NCBI GenBank assembly: GCA_944391745.1
Contig: CALXUS010000013.1
Location: forward strand, 1-54,348
DNA length: 54,348 nucleotides
From: an uncultured Clostridia bacterium
GTDB lineage: Bacteria; Bacillota; Clostridia; TANB77; CAG-508
Reading direction: 5' to 3'
Shown here in pieces: positions 1 through 8,917 of this stretch. Both the position numbers and the translations under genes were made by a program. How positions within the stretch are numbered: position 1 is the stretch's first letter; each line of letters starts with the position of its first letter. Under the pieces are notes generated by a model. It was not told the origin of the DNA and did no database searches. It saw nothing but the letters and a program-made list of their open reading frames with translations.

Positions 1-81
1 CTTAACATTATATATTAGGTTTTTATATGTGTCTATTTTTTTACATATTTTGTTGCATTAATTTTTTGAATTCATAATTAA

Positions 82-585
82 TTATAAATTAACATCTTTT
101 ATCATCTTAAGTATTTCATTAACATCTCTAACAGCCATATCAGAATTAGTTATTTTGCAAGATAATTCCTTTCCAAACCATTCAGGTATTTCTACATTTT
201 TTGCTTGCTCTTCACTTTTAAATTCAATTTCTGCAAAGATTATGCCTTCATAACATCCTTTAAATACATCCAATTCTATCTTTAAACCGTCTTTGTAAGG
301 AATAATATATCTCATTTTATCTATTGTATTAAATTGTGGCTGTACTTTTAAAGCATCATATTCATCTTTCGAAATTTCCTTCTCTATCTCATTAACTGAA
401 ATTCCTTCTGCTCTAATCTTAACTGTATATACATATTTAATTAAATTATTTTCTTCTATTAATCTCTTTCTTATTGCAGTAAATTGATCTTTATATAAAT
501 AATCCTGCACAATATGTTTCTTTTTATAATTTTCCAAATTAATATTGCTTAGATTATTTATTAAGAAACGCCTTTCTATTTCCAT
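82..585 (-). CDS. CYTH domain protein (triphosphatase/adenylate cyclase-like fold)
   Basis: The 167-residue protein opens with MEIERRFLI, which carries the ExExR/K signature of the CYTH (CyaB/thiamine triphosphatase) superfamily. Alternating acidic and basic strand motifs follow, such as VKIRAEG, EKEIS, ELDVFKG and AEIEFKSEE, as expected for a triphosphate tunnel metalloenzyme. Such enzymes act on inorganic or organic triphosphates with a divalent metal, but the substrate cannot be told from sequence. The ATG has a good ribosome site (GGGAGGAT) a few bases upstream. The gene is monocistronic and lies downstream of the HU terminator. The superfamily call is firm; the reaction is not. Confidence 0.8.
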   Translation of the reverse strand: MEIERRFLINNLSNINLENYKKKHIVQDYLYKDQFTAIRKRLIEENNLIKYVYTVKIRAEGISVNEIEKEISKDEYDALKVQPQFNTIDKMRYIIPYKDGLKIELDVFKGCYEGIIFAEIEFKSEEQAKNVEIPEWFGKELSCKITNSDMAVRDVNEILKMIKDVNL

Positions 586-618
586 ACTATCCTCCCATAT
601 AAGATTTATTATAGCAAA

Positions 619-646
619 AAAAATAGACTATTTCTAGTCTATTTTT
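619..646 (-). terminator. Rho-independent terminator of the HU gene
   Basis: A 12-bp perfect stem (AAAAATAGACTA with its complement) around a 4-base loop is followed on the minus strand by a run of eight T. It lies 37 bases after the HU stop codon. Confidence 0.8.
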
Positions 647-682
647 ATATGAATTCATATTTAATATATAAAACTCATTTAA

Positions 683-961
683 TTATTTTTTATTAACAAC
701 ATCTTTTAAAGCTTTTCCAGCTTTGAATACTGGAGCTTTGCTTGCTGGTATTTTAATTTCTTCTTTAGTTTGTGGATTTCTTCCTTTTCTAGCTGCTCTT
801 TTTCTAACTTCAAAAGAACCAAAGCCTACTAATTGTACTTTGTCTCCCTTTGATAAAGCTTCTGTTATTACTTCTATAACTGCATCTAAAGAAGCTTCAG
901 CATTCTTTTTTGTTTCTCCTGTTTTAGCAGCTACGGCTGCGATTAATTCAGATTTGTTCAT
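683..961 (-). CDS. hup: HU family nucleoid-associated DNA-binding protein
   Basis: The 92-residue protein [19 protein letters not shown]... shows the full HU pattern: helical dimerisation part, [20 protein letters not shown] strand-arm region (residues about 46-65), and the [19 protein letters not shown] tail. HU is a homodimer that bends and compacts DNA. The start is placed at 961 because AGGAGGTAAAAA lies directly upstream. A longer in-frame start at 1006 would put this ribosome site inside the protein and add residues that HU lacks. It is a single-gene unit with its own terminator at 619-646. Confidence 0.95.
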   Translation of the reverse strand: MNKSELIAAVAAKTGETKKNAEASLDAVIEVITEALSKGDKVQLVGFGSFEVRKRAARKGRNPQTKEEIKIPASKAPVFKAGKALKDVVNKK

Positions 962-1158
962 TTTTTTACCTCCTATAAAGAACGAATGTGTAGACTGTTC
1001 TTTCATCTACTATTACTATTATTCTGCAAAGACTGACAAAATCCTTCTTTTTAGTTCTACTTTTTTCGTTCTATCCTTTGTGGCTCTAAGGATTAAAGTT
1101 TGCATTTTGTATTTTCCTTTATTTCAAGCCATTTTCATCGATTTTCCAATTACTATTT

Positions 1159-2778
1159 TTATTGGCTTTTTGCCTTTTTTTGCCTAAATGACAGTCTTTG
1201 TAACTGTTTTGTATTCAAAATGTCAAATAAAAGTATTAATATAAAATAAAATATTATTCCAATTATTATACTTATAATAAACACAACTTTAGCATTGATT
1301 GTATTCTTTAATATTTCAAATATAATTTTTGACATAATAATAAATCCTAAAGTTGAAACAAGTAATTTCATTATATTTTTCTTATCAATTTTAATATTAA
1401 TTCTATGTTTTATCCACCAACAGCCTATAACAGTTACAATTATATTAGAAATTAAATTAGAAATTGCTGCACCATTTATTCCTCCAATAAAACTATTCAA
1501 TGGTATTAATATTAAATTTAAAACTATTCTAATAATTGTACCAATAATTACTGTGATTATTGGTATTGTATTATTTCCTATTCCAATCAAAATTCCTCTT
1601 ATCGTTTGTTCTATTGCAACAATAATTATTGACAAGGAACTAATTTGTAAAATTAAACTTCCCTGATATGCATTTGGAAATAAGAGTTTTAAAATTTCTT
1701 CTGAGTAAAAAAAATAAACAGCTGCAGATGGCATTGCTATTAATAACCCTATAATTAAGGACTTATTAATTCTTTTGTCTAAATCTTTTAATGTATTTTT
1801 AGAATTAGCTGATGCAACACTAGGAACTAAAGCAGTGGAAACAGTTCCACTAAATGAAAGTGGAAAATTTATTAAGGTATCTACTTTTCCGTTTAATATT
1901 CCGTACTGAATTTTTGCTGTTTCATAATTCATATTTGTCTGAAGTCCATTAATAATTGTAGTTGAATCTACATTTCTTCCCATTGCACCAATAAAAGGTG
2001 TTATTGCCATCGGAATTGAAACTTTAATAATTTCTCTAACAACTATCATAGTTCTTATCTTTTCTGTATGTACACTAGTCAAAATTTCATATTTTATTTC
2101 ATTTAACTGCTTCCTATAATAATAATATAAATAACAAAATTCAATTAAATTTGCCACTGTTGTCGCTAAATTTGCAATTGAAACAATTATATTTGTTCCT
2201 GTTGTTTTACTTACATAAGAAGCTATCTCTATTACAATCACAGTAAAAAAAGTTTTAGTAATTTGATCATAGGTTTGTGCCTTAGCAGTCACTTTCATAT
2301 TTTCACGACCATTAAAATATCCCTTATATACAGAAATAATTGACACTAAAAAAATCGATGGAGATAATGCTATTATAGATAATTCAACTTCTTGCATTTT
2401 TAAAATACTATTAGCCACAAATTTAGCACTAAATGCTAATATATAACTTCCAATTATACCTATAATAGAAAACAAACAAAGTGAGATTTTAAAAATTTTA
2501 TGTGCACCTTTATGGTCTCCTATGGCTGATCTTTCTGCTACTAATTTTGATACTGCTGCTGGTACTCCTATTGAAGTAATACTTAAAACTAATGAATACA
2601 CTTGAAAAGCAGCACTTGTAATTGCATTTCCCTCATCACCAAATTCACTTTTATTTGTCAAATACAACTTATAAACTAATCCTAGTATTTTTACAATAAT
2701 CTGTGAAAGCATTAATGCAAAAACACTCTGTATAAAAGTCTCTTTTCTGCTATTTGGCTTAATATTGTTTTTTCTCAT
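1159..2778 (-). CDS. SpoVB-type polysaccharide flippase (MOP superfamily)
   Basis: This 539-residue polytopic protein has about 14 hydrophobic segments. The N-terminal region (QSVFALMLSQIIVKILGLVYK, then AFQVYSLVLSITSIGVPAAVSKLVAER) is typical of the SpoVB/MurJ branch of the MOP exporter superfamily, which flips lipid-linked sugars across the membrane. In Bacillus SpoVB is needed for spore cortex formation, and Firmicutes often carry several paralogues, so lipid II or another polymer precursor could be the cargo. Length fits the family (about 520-550). It has its own region between HU and the coupling ATPase. Confidence is high for the family and moderate for a sporulation role. Confidence 0.85.
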   Translation of the reverse strand: MRKNNIKPNSRKETFIQSVFALMLSQIIVKILGLVYKLYLTNKSEFGDEGNAITSAAFQVYSLVLSITSIGVPAAVSKLVAERSAIGDHKGAHKIFKISLCLFSIIGIIGSYILAFSAKFVANSILKMQEVELSIIALSPSIFLVSIISVYKGYFNGRENMKVTAKAQTYDQITKTFFTVIVIEIASYVSKTTGTNIIVSIANLATTVANLIEFCYLYYYYRKQLNEIKYEILTSVHTEKIRTMIVVREIIKVSIPMAITPFIGAMGRNVDSTTIINGLQTNMNYETAKIQYGILNGKVDTLINFPLSFSGTVSTALVPSVASANSKNTLKDLDKRINKSLIIGLLIAMPSAAVYFFYSEEILKLLFPNAYQGSLILQISSLSIIIVAIEQTIRGILIGIGNNTIPIITVIIGTIIRIVLNLILIPLNSFIGGINGAAISNLISNIIVTVIGCWWIKHRINIKIDKKNIMKLLVSTLGFIIMSKIIFEILKNTINAKVVFIISIIIGIIFYFILILLFDILNTKQLQRLSFRQKKAKSQ

Positions 2779-2935
2779 TAACTAAAATCCTCATTATATT
2801 ATTTTTATCTTTCTAATAATATGAATTTTTTAATAGAAAAAGAACAATAATTCAAAGTCTATTATTATGTTTACTTAAATAATAATGTTTAAATTTCAAA
2901 AATTAATTCTATAGTAAAAAAATTCCCTAAAAGCC

Positions 2936-2964
2936 TTGTTTTTTTCGTCATTTTGTAGGATAAT
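2936..2964 (+). promoter_or_regulatory. Promoter-like site before the coupling ATPase gene
   Basis: TTGTTT and GATAAT are separated by 17 bases and end 37 bases before the ATG at 3002. This is a reasonable sigma-A match judged by eye only. Confidence 0.45.
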
Positions 2965-3001
2965 ATATATATGAGATTATATTATTTGAAAGGTTAGTAA
3001 T

Positions 3002-5317
3002 ATGAAAGTATTAGATAAGTTTTTAAAATGGTTAAAAACAGACAGAAATACATTTTTTACATATATATTATCACTAATCACTGTTTTTATTCTAATAGAT
3101 AGATTAGTGGAATTTTTATTGATTGTATTTACTGGTGTAGCATCTTCATACTGGGGTCCAATCCAATATGCTATTGCACTTTTATGTCCAGTATTTGCTT
3201 TTTTATTTTCTGGTTCTTCAAAGTTTATAAAGAGTGATGATGACAAGCTAAAATGGTTTTATGCATATTGCATTTCCCTATATATTTTATTTATAACAAT
3301 GTTTACAGAATGGATAAATGAAGTATGCTGGTTAGGATTACTATCTTTACCTGGATATCCAGAATTAGCAAGTAACTTTTCATACTTAATAAAACCAGCT
3401 CTATCATCTATAGCAATTTATTTACCTTTGGCAACAATTAGTTACTTCTTTAGAAAGATGTATACAATGGTAAATGATACTAAAGATATAGTAGATTCTA
3501 TATTTGATTATGGTGGTATCGATTTATCTGATAAATCTAAAGGATGGGGCCAATATACTGATGAAATATTTATAGGTACAGATAAAGATCATGGTAATGC
3601 TGTAAAAATTCCAGAGACCAAAAGATTTGAATCTACTTTAGTCGTTGGTGTATCTGGTTCTGGTAAGACTTCTTTAATCTTTGAACCATGGGTTGCTCAA
3701 GATATAGATAAAAAATATTTCTATAAAGAATGTGCTAAAACAATGGGATATGCATGTTTAAAAACTGGATTAGCAACATTAAGTGCTCCTTATGATAATG
3801 ATTATATAAATAGTCACTTCAGTTTAAATATGCTAAAACCTGTAGAATCAAGAATTGGCATATACAAAAAATACTTAAAGAATTTAATATATGCAAATTC
3901 AGGTTCAAATATTATATATCGTGATTTGGGAATTACATATATGGCTCCTGATTACGAAACAATATCAAAAATAAAAAATGTGGCTGATAATTTTGGAATT
4001 CCTGTAAATTTAATAGATCCTGATTCAACTACATCCCCTGGATTAAATCCATTTGCCTTTGATGATCCTACTCAAACAGCAATCGCTATTTCTACTGTAT
4101 TAAAAGGATTATTTTCAGATAAAAATCCAGGAATGGAAATGGCTTACAGAGAAAATCAAACTTCTCAAATTATAGAAAATTTAACAATATTACTAAGATT
4201 AATTTATCCAAAAATGAATGAAGGTAAATTACCTAATATTGAAGATTTGTTTAAATTACTGAGCAATTTCGATTTAGTTGAAAAAATGTGCAAAATTCTT
4301 GAAAATGACCCAGAACTTGCACAAGAATACAATATGCAAATTAGTTACTTTAAGAAAAATTTCTTTAATGGTAGTCCAAATAGAGAAGAAATGCAAAAAA
4401 TAGTATCTATTCCAATTGCTCAAATCGATTCATTATTACGTTATCCTGGTGTAAGAAATATTTTATGCAATAGAGTTAACAATTTAAATTATGACGAAAT
4501 TTTAGCAAATGGTGGTGTAACATTAGTTTGTACAAGGAGAGGAGATTTAGGTGAATCAGCTCATAAAGCATTTGGATTATTCTTCTTACTACTAATGCAA
4601 TATTCAGTATTAAGAAGACCTGGAACTGAAAACACACGTATTCCTCACTTCTTATATATTGATGAATTTCCGGATTTTATCTGCCCTGCTACAGAACCTA
4701 TATTTACAATATATAGAAAATATAGAATTGGTACAGTTGTTTCAGCACAAAGCTTAGACCAGTTAAAAAAGAATGGTGAAAAATTAGCTAATATTATTAT
4801 TTCTAACTGTTCAAATAAAATAGTATTTGGTGATAACTCTCCAGAAGACAACGAATGGTGGTCTAAAGAGCTTGGTGAAAAGAAAGAATGGGATTACAGT
4901 AATTCTTATGATACCGCTAAAGGTGAATATGATTCTAAATTAGGAAGTATATCATATAAATATAAAGAAAAATATAAACCTGGAAAAGTTCAATCACTTA
5001 AATTTAAAAACTGTATGTATAAAATAAAAGACTTAAAAGGTAAGATTGTAAATGGTACTGCAAAATTAGACTTCCTAAATTCTAAATATAAAGAAAAACA
5101 AGATATTAAAATATACAATTTTGCTAAATTTACAAGCGGTATTGCAGAAGGAGAAGAAAAGAAATCTAAAAGAACCAGTTTGAAAAATGTACATTTTTCA
5201 GATGATGAAATAGAAACGGATCCAATAAAATTAGATACATCTAATACAAACTTTTTAATAGATAATGATGATGCAATAACATATACCTTTAAAAAAGGAA
5301 AAAAGAGTGAAAACTAA
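3002..5317 (+). CDS. VirD4/TraG-like type IV coupling ATPase
   Basis: The 771-residue protein has about four N-terminal membrane segments (residues about 18-45, 52-72, 84-105, 130-150). An RecA-like ATPase follows with Walker A GVSGSGKTS at 216-224 and Walker B FLYIDEFPDF around D554/E555. The stretch after it (YRKYRIGTVVSAQSLDQLKK) matches the TraM-recognition part of TraG/VirD4 proteins. Such proteins feed DNA or protein substrates into type IV secretion channels. The C-terminus is a charged tail with no obvious domain. It stands alone on the plus strand with no relaxase or mating-pair genes nearby, and converges on a replication-relaxation-type gene. It may be a remnant of an integrative element or a domesticated pair. 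Confidence 0.85.
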   Translation: MKVLDKFLKWLKTDRNTFFTYILSLITVFILIDRLVEFLLIVFTGVASSYWGPIQYAIALLCPVFAFLFSGSSKFIKSDDDKLKWFYAYCISLYILFITMFTEWINEVCWLGLLSLPGYPELASNFSYLIKPALSSIAIYLPLATISYFFRKMYTMVNDTKDIVDSIFDYGGIDLSDKSKGWGQYTDEIFIGTDKDHGNAVKIPETKRFESTLVVGVSGSGKTSLIFEPWVAQDIDKKYFYKECAKTMGYACLKTGLATLSAPYDNDYINSHFSLNMLKPVESRIGIYKKYLKNLIYANSGSNIIYRDLGITYMAPDYETISKIKNVADNFGIPVNLIDPDSTTSPGLNPFAFDDPTQTAIAISTVLKGLFSDKNPGMEMAYRENQTSQIIENLTILLRLIYPKMNEGKLPNIEDLFKLLSNFDLVEKMCKILENDPELAQEYNMQISYFKKNFFNGSPNREEMQKIVSIPIAQIDSLLRYPGVRNILCNRVNNLNYDEILANGGVTLVCTRRGDLGESAHKAFGLFFLLLMQYSVLRRPGTENTRIPHFLYIDEFPDFICPATEPIFTIYRKYRIGTVVSAQSLDQLKKNGEKLANIIISNCSNKIVFGDNSPEDNEWWSKELGEKKEWDYSNSYDTAKGEYDSKLGSISYKYKEKYKPGKVQSLKFKNCMYKIKDLKGKIVNGTAKLDFLNSKYKEKQDIKIYNFAKFTSGIAEGEEKKSKRTSLKNVHFSDDEIETDPIKLDTSNTNFLIDNDDAITYTFKKGKKSEN

Positions 5318-5331
5318 GTTTCAAAAAAATT

Positions 5332-5362
5332 AAGAGTTCCAAATTAATAACTTGGAACTCTT
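5332..5362. terminator. Bidirectional terminator between convergent genes
   Basis: An 11-bp perfect stem, AAGAGTTCCAA and TTGGAACTCTT, surrounds a 9-base loop and has T-rich flanks on both strands. It sits in the 49-base gap between the stops of the coupling ATPase and the minus-strand gene. Confidence 0.85.
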
Positions 5363-5366
5363 ATTT

Positions 5367-6296
5367 TTATCCAAAAATTTTTGCTTCAACATCTTTTCTT
5401 TTATATTTTCCATCTACTTCTACAAATTCATGTAATGTTTTATCTAACTTATCACTATTTTGCTCTAAATCAGTAGTATAAAAAATTCTAATTTTATCTG
5501 GTGTCAAATTATTTAATATGATTTCCTTAAAAACTTCTGCAGTATGTCTTTCATCTTCACATACTAATATTAATTGTGGCAATCCAAAGAATCCTGAATC
5601 ACCTGGAACAAAATTTTTGTAGAAATCTTTATATTGATTCATTCTAACTTTTAAATCTTCTTTCCAATTTTCATTTCTTCTTATTACTTCAAATATGAAA
5701 TCGAATTTTTTATTTGATAATTCAAAAGTTATACTTAATGTTGGCTTAAATATTTTTCCTGTAACTTTATCAGTTATAGGTGGTTTTAATTTATATGAAG
5801 AAACATGAGATGATTTTCTTAAAAAAGCAATAATTACCTGATTACCAGATAACTTTTTCTTAATCATTTCGACAGGTTTTGCATTATCACTAGGTTGCCA
5901 TTTGCATTCAATATCACGAGAACCTAGTAAATATTTTCCCATCTTCTCCATGCAATAAATTCTAAATACTCCATCACCTTCAACAGATGTAAAATAATAC
6001 CTTGTAAGTATTTTACATTTAACCAATTGTTCAAGCTTTGTATTAAGCTTATCTTGTGATGCAATATCTACATTTTCTAATTTTAATAAATAGTATAATT
6101 GTCTAGATGTTAGAAACTCAAATTTATTTACTAATTGTAAAATTTTAAAATGAATCTCTGTAATATGTCCCAAATTAATTTTTTGAATAATTTGATTCAT
6201 AGAAACATATCCATCTTTACCATCAAATACTTTAATTTCTTGCTCCCTCATTGCAAAAGGAGATACTTTTGTTTTAATTTCGCTATCTTCGACCAT
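5367..6296 (-). CDS. Replication-relaxation-type winged-helix protein
   Basis: The protein has 309 residues. Residues about 45-100 (HFKILQLVNKFEFLTSRQLY, LEQLVKCKILTRYYFTS) form a winged-helix repeat of the kind found in replication-relaxation proteins of integrative elements. The second half (FELSNKKFDFIFEVIRRNENWKEDLKVRMNQY..., then ILVCEDERHTAEVF) looks like the usual C-terminal nuclease-like or effector half of that family. These proteins are usually found near VirD4/TraG ATPases, as here (convergent, 49 bases apart). The ATG at 6296 has GGAGG upstream. It has its own strong promoter with a palindrome just downstream, so autoregulation is plausible. Family call moderate, function unknown. 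Confidence 0.6.
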   Translation of the reverse strand: MVEDSEIKTKVSPFAMREQEIKVFDGKDGYVSMNQIIQKINLGHITEIHFKILQLVNKFEFLTSRQLYYLLKLENVDIASQDKLNTKLEQLVKCKILTRYYFTSVEGDGVFRIYCMEKMGKYLLGSRDIECKWQPSDNAKPVEMIKKKLSGNQVIIAFLRKSSHVSSYKLKPPITDKVTGKIFKPTLSITFELSNKKFDFIFEVIRRNENWKEDLKVRMNQYKDFYKNFVPGDSGFFGLPQLILVCEDERHTAEVFKEIILNNLTPDKIRIFYTTDLEQNSDKLDKTLHEFVEVDGKYKRKDVEAKIFG

Positions 6297-6331
6297 TTTT
6301 TAATTCCTCCAAAAATTATTTTGTAAGATTA

Positions 6332-6390
6332 GAAGTAGTAATCTACTTCAACAACAATTATATTATAGCACAATACTTCACATAATGCAA
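6332..6390 (-). promoter_or_regulatory. Promoter and palindromic operator-like site of the winged-helix gene
   Basis: On the minus strand TTGCAT (6385-6390) and a perfect TATAAT (6362-6367) are separated by 17 bases. About 12 bases downstream of the -10 lies the palindrome GAAGTAG-N4-CTACTTC (6332-6349), well placed to block transcription. The encoded protein is itself predicted to bind DNA. Confidence 0.6.
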
Positions 6391-6402
6391 ATATTTCATA
6401 TC

Positions 6403-7159
6403 TTATAATATCTTTAACTTTATCTTTTTCTTTTCTGGAATAATTTTCTTTATTAATACTTCTACTTTATCTCCAAATGCATAATTAGGCTTAAATTCTG
6501 ACATTCCAACCAAATTAGGTTTTAACTCAACAAATATTCCCTTATTACCTTTTGCTGTCTCTCTTACTATTCCTTTATAAGTTTGTCCGACGTGAATATC
6601 TTTTACATTTTGCTCCCAGCTACCATATAATTCTTTAGAACTCAAATTAACTTTTTTATCTTTTTTATCTATTCCTTTAATCATTACTGGTATTTTTTGT
6701 CCAATATGAAATCTTTCCTCTGGAGATTTTATTCTTGCTTTAGATATATCTTCAATGTGTAATAAACCTACTGTTCCTCCACCAATTTCAACAAAAGCTC
6801 CATAGGGTTTTATATTTCTTACGATTCCGACTTACTATTTCACCTGTTTTTAGTTCATTTATTGCCCAATTCAAACTATCTTTTTGTACATTTTTTCTAG
6901 ATAATATATAATTACTGTCACATTTTGACATTACTTCAAATTGTACATAGTCATTATTTTTATTATAAAATCCTAATTCTTCTTTTGGTATTATGCCTGT
7001 AACTTTATTATTTAATTTAATATAAGCATTTGAACTATCTAATGAAATTACTTTCCCTTCTAAAACACTATGTGTACCCATTGCCATATTTAATTCTTCT
7101 TCTGTATATTCTTTTTTATTTTTTTCCCATCCTTCTGGGATAAATTTTTGATAAATCAT
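6403..7159 (-). CDS. S1 RNA-binding domain protein, interrupted by a +1 frame break at CGG
   Basis: Joined across one extra base, the gene encodes 251 residues with three S1 (OB-fold) domains: about 28-90, 105-180 (IVSGIVRNIKPYGAFVEIGG) and 190-251 (GQTYKGIVRETAKGNKGIFV). It resembles the short S1-like proteins of Clostridia that bind mRNA at the ribosome. The 5' frame runs to codon 111 (CGG, 6827-6829), then wanders for 12 residues into a stop. Skipping the C of CGG-A restores the S1 frame with the conserved glycine of the V-x-G-x-V motif (GGA). The ATG at 7159 has AAGGA upstream. Either recoding, an assembly error or a pseudogene; the clean preservation of both halves argues against old decay. 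Confidence 0.75.
6826..6832 (-). other. Putative +1 recoding site 1 (AGT-C-GGA)
   Basis: In the S1 gene the zero frame reads AGT CGG AAT and soon stops. Removing the C at 6829 gives AGT GGA ATC and joins the two S1 halves. It shares its form with the sites at 34395 and 37027. Confidence 0.6.
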
Positions 7160-7188
7160 TTTCTTAAGTTCCTTCTTTTCTCTTTAGT

Positions 7189-7929
7189 TTATTTCGATGA
7201 ATTTTTCATTAAATCATCAATTTCTTTTTGAGTTAAAAATCTCCACTTTCCCAATCTTAAATCTTTAACATCTATATTTCCTATTTTACTTCTGTGTAAT
7301 GCTAAAACTTTTTTTCCTATAGCCTCACACATTTTTCGCACTTCCCTATTTTTTCCTTCATGTATTACTATTTGTATTCTTGATAAATTTTTTTCTTCAT
7401 CTATTTTTAATATTTTTACTTTAGCTTTTTTAGTAATATATTCTTCACCATCATTTTCTATTTTTACGCCATTTTCTAACATTTTCACTTCTTCTTCTGT
7501 TACTTTACCTATAACCGTTACATTATATGTTTTTTCTATTTCATTTTTTGGATGAGTTATTTTATTAACAAATTCTCCATCATTACTTAATAACAATGCT
7601 CCAGAAGTATACATATCTAACCTTCCAACAGGAACAATTCTTTCTTTAATATCCTTTACTAGATCTAATACTGAATCCCTATTGAATTGATCTTTAACTG
7701 TAGTTACATATCCTATAGGCTTATTTAATAATATGTATATTTTTTTATTTTCCTCTTTTAAAATTTTATTATTATATTCAACCACATCTATTTCAGGATT
7801 AATTTTTGTTCCTAGCTCAGTAACAACAATACCATTTACTTTTACTAATCCTTGTGAAATAAGTTCTTCACATTTTCTTCTAGATGCTATACCACATTCT
7901 GCTAAAAATTTTTGTAACCTTTCTTCCAT
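7189..7929 (-). CDS. rluB: rRNA pseudouridine synthase, RsuA/RluB family
   Basis: The 246-residue protein starts with an S4 RNA-binding domain (ERLQKFLAECGIASRRKCEELI, residues 3-60). The catalytic domain carries the family motif GRLDMYTSGALLLSNDGEF around residues 101-119, with the Asp nucleophile in GRLD. It isomerises a uridine of rRNA, probably in 23S helix regions as RluB does. The ATG lacks a strong ribosome site but an in-frame TAG lies just upstream, so this is the first possible start. It lies between the RluA-family gene and the S1 gene in the same direction, suggesting a translation-related operon. Confidence 0.88.
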   Translation of the reverse strand: MEERLQKFLAECGIASRRKCEELISQGLVKVNGIVVTELGTKINPEIDVVEYNNKILKEENKKIYILLNKPIGYVTTVKDQFNRDSVLDLVKDIKERIVPVGRLDMYTSGALLLSNDGEFVNKITHPKNEIEKTYNVTVIGKVTEEEVKMLENGVKIENDGEEYITKKAKVKILKIDEEKNLSRIQIVIHEGKNREVRKMCEAIGKKVLALHRSKIGNIDVKDLRLGKWRFLTQKEIDDLMKNSSK

Positions 7930-7975
7930 TTTTCTCTATATGCCAAAAGCATATTCTCCTTTTCTTTTTTATTAT

Positions 7976-8887
7976 CTATTCATTATTTAATTTATCTAAT
8001 ATTTCCTTAAAATATTTAGGTAAAGGTGCTTCAAAATGTAATTTTTCGCCAGTTATAGGATGAACAAATTCTAAACTAGTACTATGAAGCATTTGTCCAT
8101 GAACTCCAAATTCATTTTTCCCATTTGAATAAACCTCATCACCCACAACTGGGTATCCTATCTCTGCTAAATGTACCCTTATTTGGTGCGTTCTTCCTGT
8201 ATATATTTTAACTTTAAGTAAAGTATAATTTTTATATCTTTTTATAACCGTAATATGTGTGATTGCCTCTTTTCCATCTTTTCTAACTGCCATTTTCTTT
8301 CTATCGGTTTTACTTCTACCTATAGGCATATTTATTGTTGCTTCATCTTCTGGAATTACTCCTCTTACTAATGCTGTATAAATTTTATTTACTTTTCTTT
8401 CCTTTATCTGTTCACTCAAATTAATATGAGCCTTATCATTTTTTGCAATTATAATTAATCCTGATGTGTCTTTATCTAATCTATGTACTATACCTGGTCG
8501 AATTTCACCGCCTATTCCTGATAAACTATCTTTACAGTGATTCAAGACAGCATTCACCAAAGTACCATCTGGATTTCCATTTCCAGGATGAACAACCATT
8601 CCTTTTGGTTTATTAACTACTAATATATCATTATCTTCATATATTATATCTAGTGGAATTTCTTGTGCCACTAAACTAGTTTCTTTAGGCTCCTCTATAT
8701 TTATCTTTATCTTATCCCTTAGTTTAGTTTTATAAGAAGTTTTTGGAATTTTTTCATTTACTAAAACACTTCCATTTTCAATTAATTTCTGAGCCATACT
8801 TCTAGATAAGTCTAAATCAAGGCTTGCTATATACATATCAAGCCTTTGATTTATATTTTGTTCAGTTATTTCATATTCTTTTACCAT
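7976..8887 (-). CDS. rluD: Pseudouridine synthase, RluA/RluD family
   Basis: The 303-residue protein has an N-terminal S4 domain (QRLDMYIASLDLDLSRSMAQ, then LIENGSVLVNEK). The catalytic domain carries the motif RPGIVHRLDKDTSGLIIIAK, in which the HRLD aspartate is the nucleophile, followed by GRTHQIRVHLAEIGYPVVGD near residue 245. In RluD this enzyme modifies helix 69 of 23S rRNA. Length and both motifs are complete. It precedes rluB by 46 bases. Confidence 0.9.
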   Translation of the reverse strand: MVKEYEITEQNINQRLDMYIASLDLDLSRSMAQKLIENGSVLVNEKIPKTSYKTKLRDKIKINIEEPKETSLVAQEIPLDIIYEDNDILVVNKPKGMVVHPGNGNPDGTLVNAVLNHCKDSLSGIGGEIRPGIVHRLDKDTSGLIIIAKNDKAHINLSEQIKERKVNKIYTALVRGVIPEDEATINMPIGRSKTDRKKMAVRKDGKEAITHITVIKRYKNYTLLKVKIYTGRTHQIRVHLAEIGYPVVGDEVYSNGKNEFGVHGQMLHSTSLEFVHPITGEKLHFEAPLPKYFKEILDKLNNE

Positions 8888-8917
8888 GTTTACACTCTTT
8901 CATTATTAATTTAAATT

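Noticed and set aside
6541..6610. A further TCGGA sequence in the S1 gene as an additional recoding site
   Set aside because: The frame there is GTC GGA, an ordinary Val-Gly pair, with no break.
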